From: an uncultured Synechococcaceae cyanobacterium
Lineage (GTDB): Bacteria > Cyanobacteriota > Cyanobacteriia > PCC-6307 > Cyanobiaceae
Direction of reading: 5' to 3'
NCBI GenBank assembly: GCA_902573335.1
Contig: CACGJI010000005.1
Coordinates: 1-35,126, forward strand
DNA length: 35,126 nucleotides
The notes under the pieces are model-generated. The model did no database searches. It was given only the letters and a program-made list of their open reading frames with translations, and had not been told where the DNA came from. This document shows positions 21,379 to 29,999 of this stretch, piece by piece (the first letter of the stretch is position 1; every line of letters starts with the position of its first letter). The position numbers and the translations under genes were made by a program.

Positions 21379-22002
21379 TCAGAAATCTGAATATGCATTA
21401 AAAAAATCTAACTCCAATTCCATAGCTCTCCTGTATAAATATTTGGCCTGATTAATGTCATATAATTCTTTATTAGTCTCAATAAGATTTTCAAGTGAAG
21501 ATGCTAGCTTTTCAAAGCTCTCATCAGAATAAGTAATTATCCATTCTTTATATTTAATATCAAAATCCTCTTCATACAAACTTTTTCCTATCCAAGAATA
21601 AAGTCGCATACATGGAGTCATTGCAAACATTATTTCAACGGAGCTAAGTCTTTTGGAAGTATCATCAAGAAAATCTGTATAATTTTTAGTGGCTTTTTTT
21701 ATATAGTTATTAGACAAATCAATATCCCATTCTTTTGCATACGTTTCATGAAGTATTAACTCCTCTGAAACCCCCATTAACAGTTCACTTAACTTCCTTA
21801 TTGAGTACTTATCTTTTGATTTGGAAACAGCAAGACCATAAGCCTTAGCAAAAGTCTCTAAAAAGAAATAATCTTGAGCTAAATATTCTTGAAATATTTT
21901 TTTAGGGAGACTTCCATTCTTTAAACCTTGAACAAATTTTGTATTTAAACTTAGTAAAGCAATCTCATAATTATCCTCCCAAAGTTTTTTTGTTATTTTC
22001 AT
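21379..22002 (-). CDS. tenA: TenA-family thiaminase II / aminopyrimidine aminohydrolase
   Basis: 207 residues, all-helical TenA fold. The key Cys sits in MTPCMRLYSWIGK (about residue 130), with supporting LAQDYFFLETFAKAYG and a C-terminal catalytic Glu region (RRAMELELDFFNAY). This Cys-containing type hydrolyses aminopyrimidines from degraded thiamine to HMP, which ThiD then phosphorylates. First gene of the tenA-thiD pair, divergent from the photolyase with only 86 bases between. Confidence 0.9.
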   Translation of the reverse strand: MKITKKLWEDNYEIALLSLNTKFVQGLKNGSLPKKIFQEYLAQDYFFLETFAKAYGLAVSKSKDKYSIRKLSELLMGVSEELILHETYAKEWDIDLSNNYIKKATKNYTDFLDDTSKRLSSVEIMFAMTPCMRLYSWIGKSLYEEDFDIKYKEWIITYSDESFEKLASSLENLIETNKELYDINQAKYLYRRAMELELDFFNAYSDF

Positions 22003-22088
22003 TTTTTTGATTTTTAGTTATTCTAAAATTTTTAATATTTTTTAACTACAAACTTAATCTTATTTTTCTAGGATTAAAAGAAAAAATT

Positions 22089-23585
22089 ATGAAAGAAATA
22101 AATATCTTATGGTTTAAGAAAGATTTAAGAATTTTTGATAACGAAGCTCTCTGTGAGGCTATAAAAGATAATGATATTTTACCTATTTATATTATTGAGT
22201 TAGATATTTGGAGCCAAAATACTCATTCAAATAGACAATGGCAATTTTGCAAAGAAAGTTTAATAGATTTAAGAAATGCATTTGCTGAGATTGGACAACC
22301 ATTAATTATTAGGACTGGTAATGTTATTAATATATTTGATGAAATTAGTTCAAAATTTAAAATCAAAGGTATATATAGCCATCAAGAAACCGGAGATTGG
22401 CTTACTTATAAAAGAGATCAAAAAGTAAGAGAATGGGCTTTAAGCAAAAATATTATTTGGAAGGAATTTCTACAATTTTCAGTTTTTAGAGGAAATTTAG
22501 ATAGGAATAATTGGTCTAAAAAGTGGCAAAAAAATGCCGAAAAAAACTTTTTAAAGGCTCCATTAAGAATTAATGCTATTGACTTTGATGTTGGAGAAAT
22601 ACCCTCAGATGGAATTTTTCCCTTTAAAAAAGAAACTTGTCCAGGAAGAATGCAAGGTGGAAGAAAGAGAGGTTTAGAGAGAATGCAATACTTCTTTAGT
22701 AAAAAATTATATTCTTATTCAAAAGATATTTCTAGCCCAGAAAAATCATTTGATAGTTGTTCAAGACTATCCCCATATATTTGTTGGGGATGCATTTCAT
22801 TAAAAGAAATATTTAATAAAGCAAATATATCAAAAAACAATAATTCTAGGATGTTAAAAAGTAGGTTAACTTGGCATTGTCATTTTATTCAGAAACTTGA
22901 AAGTGAACCAGAACTAGAGTTTAGGGAATTCCATCCTTTTTTTAAAAACATTAGAGAAAAAAATAATGAATTACTTTATTCATGGAGTTCAGGTAATACA
23001 GGCTTTCCTTTTATAGATGCATGTATGCGCTCATTAAATTTCAATGGATGGATTAACTTCAGGATGAGAGCTATGTTAATGTCTTTTGCTAGCTATAATT
23101 TATGGCTACCATGGCAAGATTCAGGTTCAGAATTAGCAAATAAATTTGTAGATTATGAGCCTGGAATACATTGGAACCAATGCCAAATGCAATCTGGAAC
23201 TACATCTATAAATACCAATAGAATTTATAATCCTATTAAGCAGGGAAAAGATCATGATCCTCAAGGAAAATTTATAAAAAAATGGATACCAGAATTAAAG
23301 GATATATCACTTAATTTCATTCATGAACCATGGCTATTATCTAGATTTAATAAAGAAGAATATGAACAAATTAACTACATAAGACCAATAATTGACATCC
23401 CAAATAGCACTAAAACTGCAAAGAAGAAAATTCAGGAAATCACTAAAAAGGATGGATATTGGGATATCTCAAAAGAAATTTATTTAAAACATGGTTCTAG
23501 AAAAAGGCTTAGAAAAAATATAAGTAATAAAAAAATTGTTTCTAAAGAAAAGGAAATACAATACGAACTGAAATTAGATTTCTAA
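22089..23585 (+). CDS. Cryptochrome/photolyase-family flavoprotein
   Basis: 498 residues. The N-terminal Rossmann-like antenna domain (WFKKDLRIFDNEAL) is followed by the helical FAD domain, with TGFPFIDACMRSLNFNGWINFRMRAM, LPWQDSGSELANKFVDYEPGIHWNQ and RIYNPIKQGKDHDP. It should repair UV dimers using blue light and FAD, or act as a light sensor. The segment HWNQCQMQSGTT differs from the WQW pattern of E. coli photolyase, placing it in another subgroup. The C-terminal 60 residues are lysine-rich. The upstream gap is shared with tenA. Confidence 0.87.
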   Translation: MKEINILWFKKDLRIFDNEALCEAIKDNDILPIYIIELDIWSQNTHSNRQWQFCKESLIDLRNAFAEIGQPLIIRTGNVINIFDEISSKFKIKGIYSHQETGDWLTYKRDQKVREWALSKNIIWKEFLQFSVFRGNLDRNNWSKKWQKNAEKNFLKAPLRINAIDFDVGEIPSDGIFPFKKETCPGRMQGGRKRGLERMQYFFSKKLYSYSKDISSPEKSFDSCSRLSPYICWGCISLKEIFNKANISKNNNSRMLKSRLTWHCHFIQKLESEPELEFREFHPFFKNIREKNNELLYSWSSGNTGFPFIDACMRSLNFNGWINFRMRAMLMSFASYNLWLPWQDSGSELANKFVDYEPGIHWNQCQMQSGTTSINTNRIYNPIKQGKDHDPQGKFIKKWIPELKDISLNFIHEPWLLSRFNKEEYEQINYIRPIIDIPNSTKTAKKKIQEITKKDGYWDISKEIYLKHGSRKRLRKNISNKKIVSKEKEIQYELKLDF

Positions 23586-23712
23586 ATTTTATTGTAAGAA
23601 ATTTCCAGATTCTTTTTAGTGAATAGGTAAGTTTTTTAAATTTTGAAATTGAATATATAAATCCACGATGAAGTAATGCAAGCTTTAATGTATTTATTAG
23701 AATTTATTAATT

Positions 23713-23886
23713 ATGTCTGAAAGATTTGAATGGGACGATACCAATAGTTCAGGTATATGGTGGAGTACTAATGTAAGTATTAGAGACGAGTGCATTTTGC
23801 TTAAAGAAGATACTCAATGCGAAGATTCTGATATCGTCGAACTTCTTAGGAGTATTGCACAAAATATTGAAGATAATGGCCTTTAA
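23713..23886 (+). CDS. Small acidic hypothetical protein, 57 aa
   Basis: ATG 23713, TAA 23884-23886, starting MSERFEWDDTNSSGIWWSTN. Acidic, with a strand-rich N-terminus and a helical C-terminus (SDIVELLRSIAQNIEDNG). No recognised family. It converges on the peptidase gene. Confidence 0.55.
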   Translation: MSERFEWDDTNSSGIWWSTNVSIRDECILLKEDTQCEDSDIVELLRSIAQNIEDNGL

Positions 23887-23909
23887 TTTTTAAATGAATA
23901 TTCTCTCTT

Positions 23910-24860
23910 TTAGAGATTTTGAATTCCTTTTACAGCTTTTATTAATTCGATAGTAATACCTTTTTCACTCATTGAATGACCAGCATCATTAACAATAATT
24001 AATTCAGAATTCTTTAATTTCTTATTTAGATCCCAAGCACTCCTAACAGGACATACAACGTCATACCTCCCTTGAATTATTTTTGTTGGAATCGATTCTA
24101 TTGCTCTTATACTTTTTAAAATAAAATCATCTTCTAAGAAAATATTATTAATAAAATAATGACATTCGATCCTTGCAAAGGCATCTGAAAAAGAATTAAC
24201 TTGAGACTTATCAAAATCAAATTTTTTATTTATTAAATGACTAGTTGAGAGTTCCCATTTTGTCCAAGCTGCTGCTGCTTTTGATCTAAGATTTGCATCT
24301 GAAGATGTTAGATATTTATAAAAAGAACTTATTAAATCATTTCTTTCTTCTTTTGGTATTACAGAAATATATTCTTCAAATTCATCAGGGAATATCTCAC
24401 TTGCACCATATTGATAGAACCACAATAATTCAAACTTTCTACATAAAAATATTCCTCTCAAAGTTAAGCTCGTAACTCTTGAGGGATTTTTAATTGCATA
24501 TATAAGTGAAAGTGTTGAGCCCCAAGATCCACCAAACAAATGCCAACTATCTATTTTTAATAGAATCCTTAATTTCTCAATATCATCAACTAAATGATTA
24601 GTCGTATTTTCTTTTAATTCGGAGAAAGGAGTTGAAGAACCGCAACCTCTTTGATCAAATTGTATAATATCAAATTTATCTGGATCAAAGTATCTTCTAT
24701 ATCTTGGTTGACTTCCTCCTCCTGGGCCTCCATGAATAACTAGTATTTTTTTACCATTTGGATTGCCAGATCTTTCCCAATAAATCGTATGAATATCACT
24801 TACTTGTAAAAAACCCTTTTCACGAACTTCAATTTTAGGAAACAAGACTTGATCTTTCAT
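23910..24860 (-). CDS. pip: Prolyl aminopeptidase (proline iminopeptidase)
   Basis: 316 residues, the normal length of the S33 family. The oxyanion motif HGGPGGGSQPRYRRYFDP, FDQRGCGSSTPFSELKENTT, the nucleophile elbow GGSWGSTLSLIYA (Ser about 110), GRYDVVCP (Asp) and NDAGHSMSE (His) complete the catalytic triad. It removes N-terminal proline from peptides in the cytosol. A bidirectional hairpin upstream (24940) isolates it from the right. Confidence 0.93.
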   Translation of the reverse strand: MKDQVLFPKIEVREKGFLQVSDIHTIYWERSGNPNGKKILVIHGGPGGGSQPRYRRYFDPDKFDIIQFDQRGCGSSTPFSELKENTTNHLVDDIEKLRILLKIDSWHLFGGSWGSTLSLIYAIKNPSRVTSLTLRGIFLCRKFELLWFYQYGASEIFPDEFEEYISVIPKEERNDLISSFYKYLTSSDANLRSKAAAAWTKWELSTSHLINKKFDFDKSQVNSFSDAFARIECHYFINNIFLEDDFILKSIRAIESIPTKIIQGRYDVVCPVRSAWDLNKKLKNSELIIVNDAGHSMSEKGITIELIKAVKGIQNL

Positions 24861-24935
24861 TGTGAAATATTTTTAAACACTTAATAAATCCATATTATCC
24901 AAAAAGAAGTCTAGTTTAGAAGTAGTTTATTAAAA

Positions 24936-24965
24936 AAAAAAGGACTGGTGGTACAGTCCTTTTTG
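24936..24965. terminator. Bidirectional hairpin terminator
   Basis: AAGGACTG (24940-24947) pairs with CAGTCCTT (24954-24961) around GTGGTA, flanked by an A run on the left and Ts on the right. It can end transcripts in either direction. Confidence 0.75.
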
Positions 24966-25369
24966 ATATTTGATTTCCTTCTAATAGGATATAAAATTAC
25001 ATATTTTAAAGTCTATTTACTCATAAACCTTGAATACGTGAATTCGGGGATTTCTCTCGATAATTTCAGTCCCTATTGTCGCTAGTAATTATAAAGCGAA
25101 GTCTTATCAGACTAATTGATTGAACTTTAATTTTCGAATAATCCCATTCTCAGGAATACGCTTCCTATATTTTGGAATTTGCTAAATTTCAGGCGGACTA
25201 TCAATCATTTAGATTGCCTCCGAACTCAACATTTATAAATTACTCCTTTTTATATTTTCAGTAAATCCGTAAATATGCTGATTTACTTTTTTCTTAATTT
25301 ATAAGAGGATTTTAATGATCCTTTGTTTTTTATAGATAAATATAAATAATAAAGTCTATAATCTCTTAG
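24966..25369. other. Intergenic region with a possible broken small ORF
   Basis: About 400 bases without a firm gene. On the minus strand an AAAGGAG site precedes two very short ORFs. The second (ATG 25208, MIDSPPEI) meets TAG at 25182-25184 and remains open as QIPKYRKRIPENGIIRKLKF to TGA at 25107. This could be a decayed small gene. No RNA gene is recognised. Confidence 0.3.
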
Positions 25370-25552
25370 TTATTCAGATTCATAGAGCAAAATAGATTCA
25401 ATTATTCTTTTATCACTATCAGAAAGTTTATAATCTTCCAATTTCCACTGAACGAATTTTACACACTCATCAATAGAAGGATTCTTATCCCGGCACTTAC
25501 GCCACTCTCTAATCCAATCTGCCAAGGCAAAAGTTATTTTTGTAGTAAGCAT
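25370..25552 (-). CDS. Small hypothetical protein, 60 aa
   Basis: I choose ATG 25552 (MLTTKITFALADWIREWRKC) rather than a TTG three codons upstream. Helical and soluble, with WREWRK-type basic and Trp-rich segments and an acidic tail. It starts 2 bases after the stop of the 46-aa ORF, so the two are coupled. No family is recognised. Confidence 0.55.
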   Translation of the reverse strand: MLTTKITFALADWIREWRKCRDKNPSIDECVKFVQWKLEDYKLSDSDKRIIESILLYESE

Positions 25553-25554
25553 AT

Positions 25555-25695
25555 TTACCAATCAGAGTAATTAAAATCTCCGCCTATAGGTTCTTCATAA
25601 AATTCCTCTTCTTTTATACCTTTATCATATTTTTCAATTATCTTTTTATAAGAAGCTATTGAGGGAAGTAAATCTCCTACATATATGGGTTCCAT
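25555..25695 (-). CDS. Small hypothetical protein, 46 aa
   Basis: ATG 25695, TAA 25555-25557, starting MEPIYVGDLLPSIASYKKII. An acidic C-terminus ends GGDFNYSDW. Soluble. It is the upstream partner of the 60-aa ORF. No family is recognised. Confidence 0.5.
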   Translation of the reverse strand: MEPIYVGDLLPSIASYKKIIEKYDKGIKEEEFYEEPIGGDFNYSDW

Positions 25696-25769
25696 TCTAA
25701 TTGTTATAATAATTTTAATTATTTATTATTTTATATAAGAATTGAATAAATAGATTATTAATATGCATT

Positions 25770-25865
25770 ATGGATTTCATCAAAAAGAACAAGATCTTAA
25801 CAGTAATGGCCGTAATTGCAGTTTTATCATTTGCATTAGAAAAAGTAGGCATAATACACCCTTAA
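25770..25865 (+). CDS. Tiny membrane protein, 31 aa
   Basis: ATG 25770, TAA 25863-25865, starting MDFIKKNKILTVMAVIAVLS. Basic start, one helix, end KVGIIHP. Its size and MDFI start recall the MDFISK proteins at 2574 and 32924, but overall similarity is weak. Confidence 0.45.
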   Translation: MDFIKKNKILTVMAVIAVLSFALEKVGIIHP

Positions 25866-25894
25866 AATAATTAATTTCATTTGTTAAATACTTC

Positions 25895-25984
25895 CTAATG
25901 AAATAAGTAAACCGATACTATTACTGCAAAAATAAGCAATGGAGATAATAATGTAAAAATTAAAGTTGAAAGATTAATAAGCAT
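25895..25984 (-). CDS. Tiny membrane protein, 29 aa
   Basis: ATG 25984, TAG 25895-25897, starting MLINLSTLIFTLLSPLLIFA. One long hydrophobic helix (residues about 4-27). It converges on the 31-aa ORF. No family is recognised and it could be a chance ORF. Confidence 0.35.
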   Translation of the reverse strand: MLINLSTLIFTLLSPLLIFAVIVSVYLFH

Positions 25985-26073
25985 AAATTTTAAATAAATA
26001 AACAAATTTAATAAACATCACTTTTAAGCATTTGCAATAAGTAAAATTTAAATTATTACGATATAAAAAAAAT

Positions 26074-26271
26074 TTGGATAAAGAAAGATATAAAGAAGAA
26101 TATGAAGAGGGGTCAAACTTACTATGGCCTAGTGATAAAGAAGATAAAATAACTCGGCAATTTTATAAAGATTTATCTGATCTTTCAAAAAACATAAACT
26201 ATAGTAAAAAGAAAAAGCTAAAACTTTTTGAACAAGTAGTTAGAATAATTAAATTCAAAGGCTGGGGTTAA
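26074..26271 (+). CDS. Small charged hypothetical protein, 65 aa
   Basis: TTG start at 26074, with no ATG upstream in frame; it reads MDKERYKEEYEEGSNLLWPS. Highly charged and helical, with Lys-rich middle and end. It ends 17 bases before the CPBP protease gene and may be co-transcribed with it. Confidence 0.5.
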   Translation: MDKERYKEEYEEGSNLLWPSDKEDKITRQFYKDLSDLSKNINYSKKKKLKLFEQVVRIIKFKGWG

Positions 26272-26288
26272 TTAATATTCAAACTAAA

Positions 26289-27149
26289 ATGAAAAATTTA
26301 ATGATATTAATTAAAAGTTTTTTTCTTTTAAGACCAAGATTTTTATCCACTATATTTTTTATTCCAATTCTTTATGGCATTGGCTGGGCTTTATCTCAGC
26401 CACTTTTATTGTTTAATTTTGAAGAAGAAAATTTATCCTTAATTGGAACTATTATTACTTTCTTTCTTTTTATCTTTTTACTCCCATATTGGTTTTATAT
26501 CAAACGAAACAAATCAAGTGCTTGGGTACTTCTTGGGATAACTAAAGACAAATTTTTAAAAAACTTTGTCAATTTGTCTAAAGGTATCTTATTTTCCTTA
26601 GTTTTAATAATTCTAATTCTGGTACCACTATTGCAAAAAAATTATATTTCTTGGATAGGTGAATTCTCGCCAATAATATTATTAAATTCTATTGTACTGG
26701 GATTAGGTGTTGGATTCGCAGAGGAAATAATTTTTAGAGGATGGTTACTAGAAGAACTAAAATTTGAATATGGTACAAAAATATCAATAGCTTTACAAGC
26801 TATAGTTTTTAGCATTGTTCATAATTTATCAAATGACATATTTTGGAACATAATAGGATTACGTTTAGGATTTATTTTACTTGGGATATTTCTATCATTA
26901 GTCAAAATTAGAGATAAAGGTTCTCTATGGAATTGCATAGGACTTCATGGGGGACTTGTGGGTATTTGGTTTTTTATAAATAACGGATTAATAGAATTCA
27001 AAGAAAATACACCTTCTTTTTTAGCAGGTCCTTTTACACAAAATATTCCAAACCCAATCGGAAGCTTCAGTGCAATTTTAATATTACTTTTGTTATGTAT
27101 TTTTTATGCAGTAAAATCAAAAAAAAATTTCCTTAGACGTTTTAATTAG
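26289..27149 (+). CDS. CPBP-family intramembrane metalloprotease (Abi/CAAX-like)
   Basis: 286 residues with about seven or eight hydrophobic helices. Motif 1, GFAEEIIFRGWLLEEL, holds the EExxxR diad (Glu about 148-149, Arg 153). Motif 2 is SIVHNLSND, and motif 3, GLHGGLVGIWF, adds another His. These are the metal-binding residues of CPBP proteases, related to Rce1. Substrates are unknown in cyanobacteria. It acts in the cytoplasmic or thylakoid membrane. Confidence 0.88.
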   Translation: MKNLMILIKSFFLLRPRFLSTIFFIPILYGIGWALSQPLLLFNFEEENLSLIGTIITFFLFIFLLPYWFYIKRNKSSAWVLLGITKDKFLKNFVNLSKGILFSLVLIILILVPLLQKNYISWIGEFSPIILLNSIVLGLGVGFAEEIIFRGWLLEELKFEYGTKISIALQAIVFSIVHNLSNDIFWNIIGLRLGFILLGIFLSLVKIRDKGSLWNCIGLHGGLVGIWFFINNGLIEFKENTPSFLAGPFTQNIPNPIGSFSAILILLLLCIFYAVKSKKNFLRRFN

Positions 27150-27211
27150 ATATAAATACCGATTGATTTTTGATTAGTAATTGTCAGATTAAAATAAAGC
27201 TTAATTCTCAT

Positions 27212-27376
27212 ATGAACTTTGAGGCAGGAATAAGATTTATTGTCTTTTTAGTAATTTTTGGAGTTACAAACTATCTAATGATGTTGAGAAGATATGAAAA
27301 CGCCATCAAAAAAAAGAAATATTTACAACAGGAAAAAATTTCCAGGCTATACCCTAAAGGTTCATTTATTTTCTGA
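27212..27376 (+). CDS. Small membrane protein, 54 aa
   Basis: I choose ATG 27212 (MNFEAGIRFIVFLVIFGVTN) over an upstream non-ATG start. One transmembrane helix (about 6-24) and a basic cytosolic tail (RRYENAIKKKKYLQ). No family is recognised. It follows the CPBP gene by about 60 bases on the same strand. Confidence 0.5.
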   Translation: MNFEAGIRFIVFLVIFGVTNYLMMLRRYENAIKKKKYLQQEKISRLYPKGSFIF

Positions 27377-27403
27377 AATTAAAAAAGTTTTTGTAAAATC
27401 TAA

Positions 27404-27652
27404 TCACCATTTTTTATTAGTTTTTTGCCAACCTTCATTTAACAAATTTTGCCACAATAATCTTGCTTCTTCTATAAAAATTTTTTTTCTAGTTTTCATC
27501 AATGGAGGATTTTCTCCATATATTCCCATAATAATTCCTTCTTCAATAAACATATAATCAATAGATTTATCAGAATGATCTTTATCTTTGTAGAAACGCA
27601 CCACCCCTACAAAATTGGAGTCTATTAACCAGAAATCATTAGTTGAATTCAA
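27404..27652 (-). CDS. DUF1651 family protein (chromosomal copy)
   Basis: 82 residues with FWLIDSNFVGVVRF, DYMFIEEGIIMGIYGENPPLM and ARLLWQNLLNEGWQK, the DUF1651 pattern. A second copy lies inside the satellite at 15186-15434, with the same blocks but diverged linkers. The family is typical of marine picocyanobacteria and its function is unknown. Small and soluble. Confidence 0.82.
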   Translation of the reverse strand: MNSTNDFWLIDSNFVGVVRFYKDKDHSDKSIDYMFIEEGIIMGIYGENPPLMKTRKKIFIEEARLLWQNLLNEGWQKTNKKW

Positions 27653-27724
27653 TAAACCAAAAATTAAATTAAATTTATCACATATTTAATTGCAATCTGC
27701 GAGGAAAATATTTATTTGGTTTAT

Positions 27725-28153
27725 TCATATTTGATACGTTTTTTCTTTTTGTCTACTTTTTTTCAATTCGCCACGTTTTTTCTTAACCTCAACTCTTTTC
27801 TTTTGTGATGCTTTAGTGGGTTGTGTAGATTTTCTTAATTTAAATTGTTTATTTAAAGCATTTTTTAGGATTGAACTAAATTTCATTAAAGCTAGCTGCC
27901 TATTTAATAATTGGTTTCTGTGTTTTTGAACCGCTAAACATAAGCTATTATTCACTAATTTGGTTTTCAAGTTTCTCTTAAGAATTTCTTTCTGATAATC
28001 ATTTAATACTTTGGAATCTTCTAAATTAAAAATAATCTCTACTCTACTTTCAATTTTATTTACATTTTGTCCTCCAGGACCGGAGGATCTGGAAAATCGC
28101 CACTTAATTTCCTTTGATGGTATTACTAATGTTTTAGTAACTTTTAAATCCAT
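27725..28153 (-). CDS. arfB: Peptidyl-tRNA hydrolase ArfB (YaeJ-type ribosome rescue factor)
   Basis: 142 residues. The catalytic GGQ lies in FSRSSGPGGQNVNKIESRVE (about 22-41), as in class I release factors but without codon-recognition domains. The C-terminal 45 residues are very basic (KKRVEVKKKRGELKKSRQKE), the tail that inserts into the mRNA channel of stalled ribosomes. It hydrolyses peptidyl-tRNA on non-stop ribosomes. Length is normal for ArfB. Confidence 0.92.
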   Translation of the reverse strand: MDLKVTKTLVIPSKEIKWRFSRSSGPGGQNVNKIESRVEIIFNLEDSKVLNDYQKEILKRNLKTKLVNNSLCLAVQKHRNQLLNRQLALMKFSSILKNALNKQFKLRKSTQPTKASQKKRVEVKKKRGELKKSRQKEKTYQI

Positions 28154-28219
28154 TTTTATTTGTTTTTGATTTAGATCTTTAGAATCATTTCCTTAATACT
28201 TTAAAACATATCTTTAAAT

Positions 28220-28594
28220 TTGATCGGTAAATACTGGGCGGTTAAGTTAGGTAAACCGAAATTCGGTGTATTTGCCGTATCAATATCTTCGGTATTTATC
28301 CTTTTATATTTCAAAGAATTATCAGATATTGAGTTTGTACTAATTCAAAGGTCACTTATGTACTCAATGTTTGATCTTCTTTTTGAAACACCTTCATATC
28401 GCCCAGTATATGTTATTTCCGATAGTGAAATGAAGGAGTTAAAGAAAAACCAACATCAAGAAGAGCTTGATGAAATTACAAAACAAAAAGTAAGACTTGA
28501 AGATGCTTTTAAGGCTCAACTAAAACATCTTGAAGAGAGAGAAAAAGAAGTAAAAAAAGAACTTAAAGTACTCTCAGCTTCAAAAGATAAATAA
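28220..28594 (+). CDS. Membrane-anchored coiled-coil protein, 124 aa
   Basis: TTG start at 28220; no ATG gives a better N-terminus. A hydrophobic helix (about 15-31, FGVFAVSISSVFILLYF) is followed by a loop and a long coiled coil (about 70-118, rich in E, K, Q). Not recognised. A strong terminator follows at 28622. Confidence 0.65.
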   Translation: MIGKYWAVKLGKPKFGVFAVSISSVFILLYFKELSDIEFVLIQRSLMYSMFDLLFETPSYRPVYVISDSEMKELKKNQHQEELDEITKQKVRLEDAFKAQLKHLEEREKEVKKELKVLSASKDK

Positions 28595-28621
28595 TTTATT
28601 TTTAGAGAAATTATTTTTTCC

Positions 28622-28650
28622 AAAGACGGTTTTTAACCGTCTTTTTTAAT
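28622..28650 (+). terminator. Strong hairpin terminator
   Basis: AAAGACGGTT (28622-28631) pairs with AACCGTCTTT (28635-28644) around a 3-base loop, followed by Ts. It ends the coiled-coil gene transcript. Confidence 0.85.
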
Positions 28651-28713
28651 TCTTTTAATCTTAAGGAATCCATTAAATCCACAGATTTTAAAAATATTTT
28701 CCATAATTAAAAA

Positions 28714-28818
28714 ATGAATAACAATAAAGAAAAAATAAGAATGTTCTTACCCTTTAGCTGGGTAATTTGTGCAGCAATATCTTTTGCATATATAAATTCG
28801 CATTTAATAAATACCTAA
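28714..28818 (+). CDS. Tiny membrane protein, 34 aa
   Basis: ATG 28714, TAA 28816-28818, starting MNNNKEKIRMFLPFSWVICA. One helix (about 12-28). It is followed 5 bases later by the 114-aa membrane protein, so the two are probably co-transcribed. Confidence 0.5.
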   Translation: MNNNKEKIRMFLPFSWVICAAISFAYINSHLINT

Positions 28819-28823
28819 TATAG

Positions 28824-29168
28824 ATGTCTTATCCCTCAAGAGACGAAATACTTGCATCTTCAAAAGGGTGGGTAGCATCTTTTTTAAATTTTCTTCCTGG
28901 TTTAGGATCGGGTTACTTATATCAAAGAAGATGGAAACCCTATTTTTTTACCATCACTGCTAGTACTGCATGGTTCGCTTTAGGTTTTTTTTTACAAGGA
29001 GATTCAGAACCCTCTCAAAGCGAACAAATAATTGGAATTTCTGGTCTTTTTTTTATATCAATAGTTACAGTTATAGAAGCCAACTTGGCTTTCAAAAAAG
29101 CAAGTAATAAAACAAAAGCTGAAAAAGAGAAAATAATCTCGTCTGAAAAAAAAGGATGGTTTAAATAA
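28824..29168 (+). CDS. Conserved small integral membrane protein, 114 aa
   Basis: Begins MSYPSRDEILASSKGWVASF. It has hydrophobic segments at about 18-35, 42-58 and 67-90, with FLNFLPGLGSGYLYQRRWKP resembling the start of TM2-type small membrane proteins (PGLGxGYxYxRRWKP). It ends in a lysine-rich soluble tail. Function unknown; probably a conserved cyanobacterial membrane protein. Confidence 0.7.
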   Translation: MSYPSRDEILASSKGWVASFLNFLPGLGSGYLYQRRWKPYFFTITASTAWFALGFFLQGDSEPSQSEQIIGISGLFFISIVTVIEANLAFKKASNKTKAEKEKIISSEKKGWFK

Positions 29169-29209
29169 TTTCCATAAATGATTTTTAATATAATTAAAAA
29201 AGATTTTTT

Positions 29210-29482
29210 TTAGTTATAAAAAAATAAAATTTCCTTTTCTTTAAGACCTTCCCATCCCGAGTCTATTAATAATTGATTCAATGTTTCTTTATCAAAATGC
29301 TTAGAACCTGTTTTGACGCATCTATTTCTCATTGATTTTTTAACACCACTCCTTTGTCTTTTATTCTCCTCATCCATTATTCTATTGTATAGATCTAGCA
29401 TTTTTTGAGGGATTGGAGTACCGTCAAGATCCACTCCATTTTCAATAGCAAGATCAACAGCCTGCATTCCCATTTTCTTCAT
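29210..29482 (-). CDS. Conserved hypothetical protein, 90 aa
   Basis: Starts MKKMGMQAVDLAIENGVDLD. Soluble, with a helical start, a basic middle (KRQRSGVKKSMRNRCVKTGS) and an LNQLLIDSGWEGLKEKEILF end. No named family is recognised. It lies about 70 bases downstream of the peroxiredoxin gene on the same strand. Confidence 0.65.
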   Translation of the reverse strand: MKKMGMQAVDLAIENGVDLDGTPIPQKMLDLYNRIMDEENKRQRSGVKKSMRNRCVKTGSKHFDKETLNQLLIDSGWEGLKEKEILFFYN

Positions 29483-29549
29483 ATATTAAAAAAAAGCTGA
29501 AACCATAATAAAACAAAAGTTATTAATCTAAAATTCTTTGAATAATAAT

Positions 29550-29999
29550 TTATTGATTTTGAATTTCCTTAAGTACTCTAATAGCCTCTTTAATATGTTC
29601 AGGACCATTCAATAAATCTCTAAAAATATGCCTAACTGTCCCTTTGCGATCAATAACGTAAGTTACCCTACCATCCATAAAACCTAATACTTTAGGAACT
29701 TTAAAAGTTTTCCTAAGAGAGTCATTTGTGTCGCAAAGTAATGGATATTGTAATTTATTTCTATTAGCAAATGCCAAATGACTTGAGGTGCTTCCATTAC
29801 TTACTCCCCAAACTTGCGCACCTAATACTTTAAATAAGTCATATTTATCTCTAAATCCGCAAACTTCTATAGTGCAACCAGGTGTATCATCTTTTGGATA
29901 AAAAAACAAAACGAGGGGACTTTTTAATCCGTTATTTGATCTTTTAACTCCATTTTGATCCAGTAAAGAAAATTCTGGAATTTTATCTCCAATCTTCAC
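29550..29999 (-). CDS. bcp: Peroxiredoxin, BCP/PrxQ type
   Basis: 149 residues. The thioredoxin fold carries the peroxidatic Cys in YPKDDTPGCTIEVCGFRD (Cys about 41), with a second Cys five residues later acting as resolving Cys, the pattern of atypical 2-Cys PrxQ. It reduces hydrogen and organic peroxides using thioredoxin. Cytosolic. Length is normal. Confidence 0.93.
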   Translation of the reverse strand: MKIGDKIPEFSLLDQNGVKRSNNGLKSPLVLFFYPKDDTPGCTIEVCGFRDKYDLFKVLGAQVWGVSNGSTSSHLAFANRNKLQYPLLCDTNDSLRKTFKVPKVLGFMDGRVTYVIDRKGTVRHIFRDLLNGPEHIKEAIRVLKEIQNQ

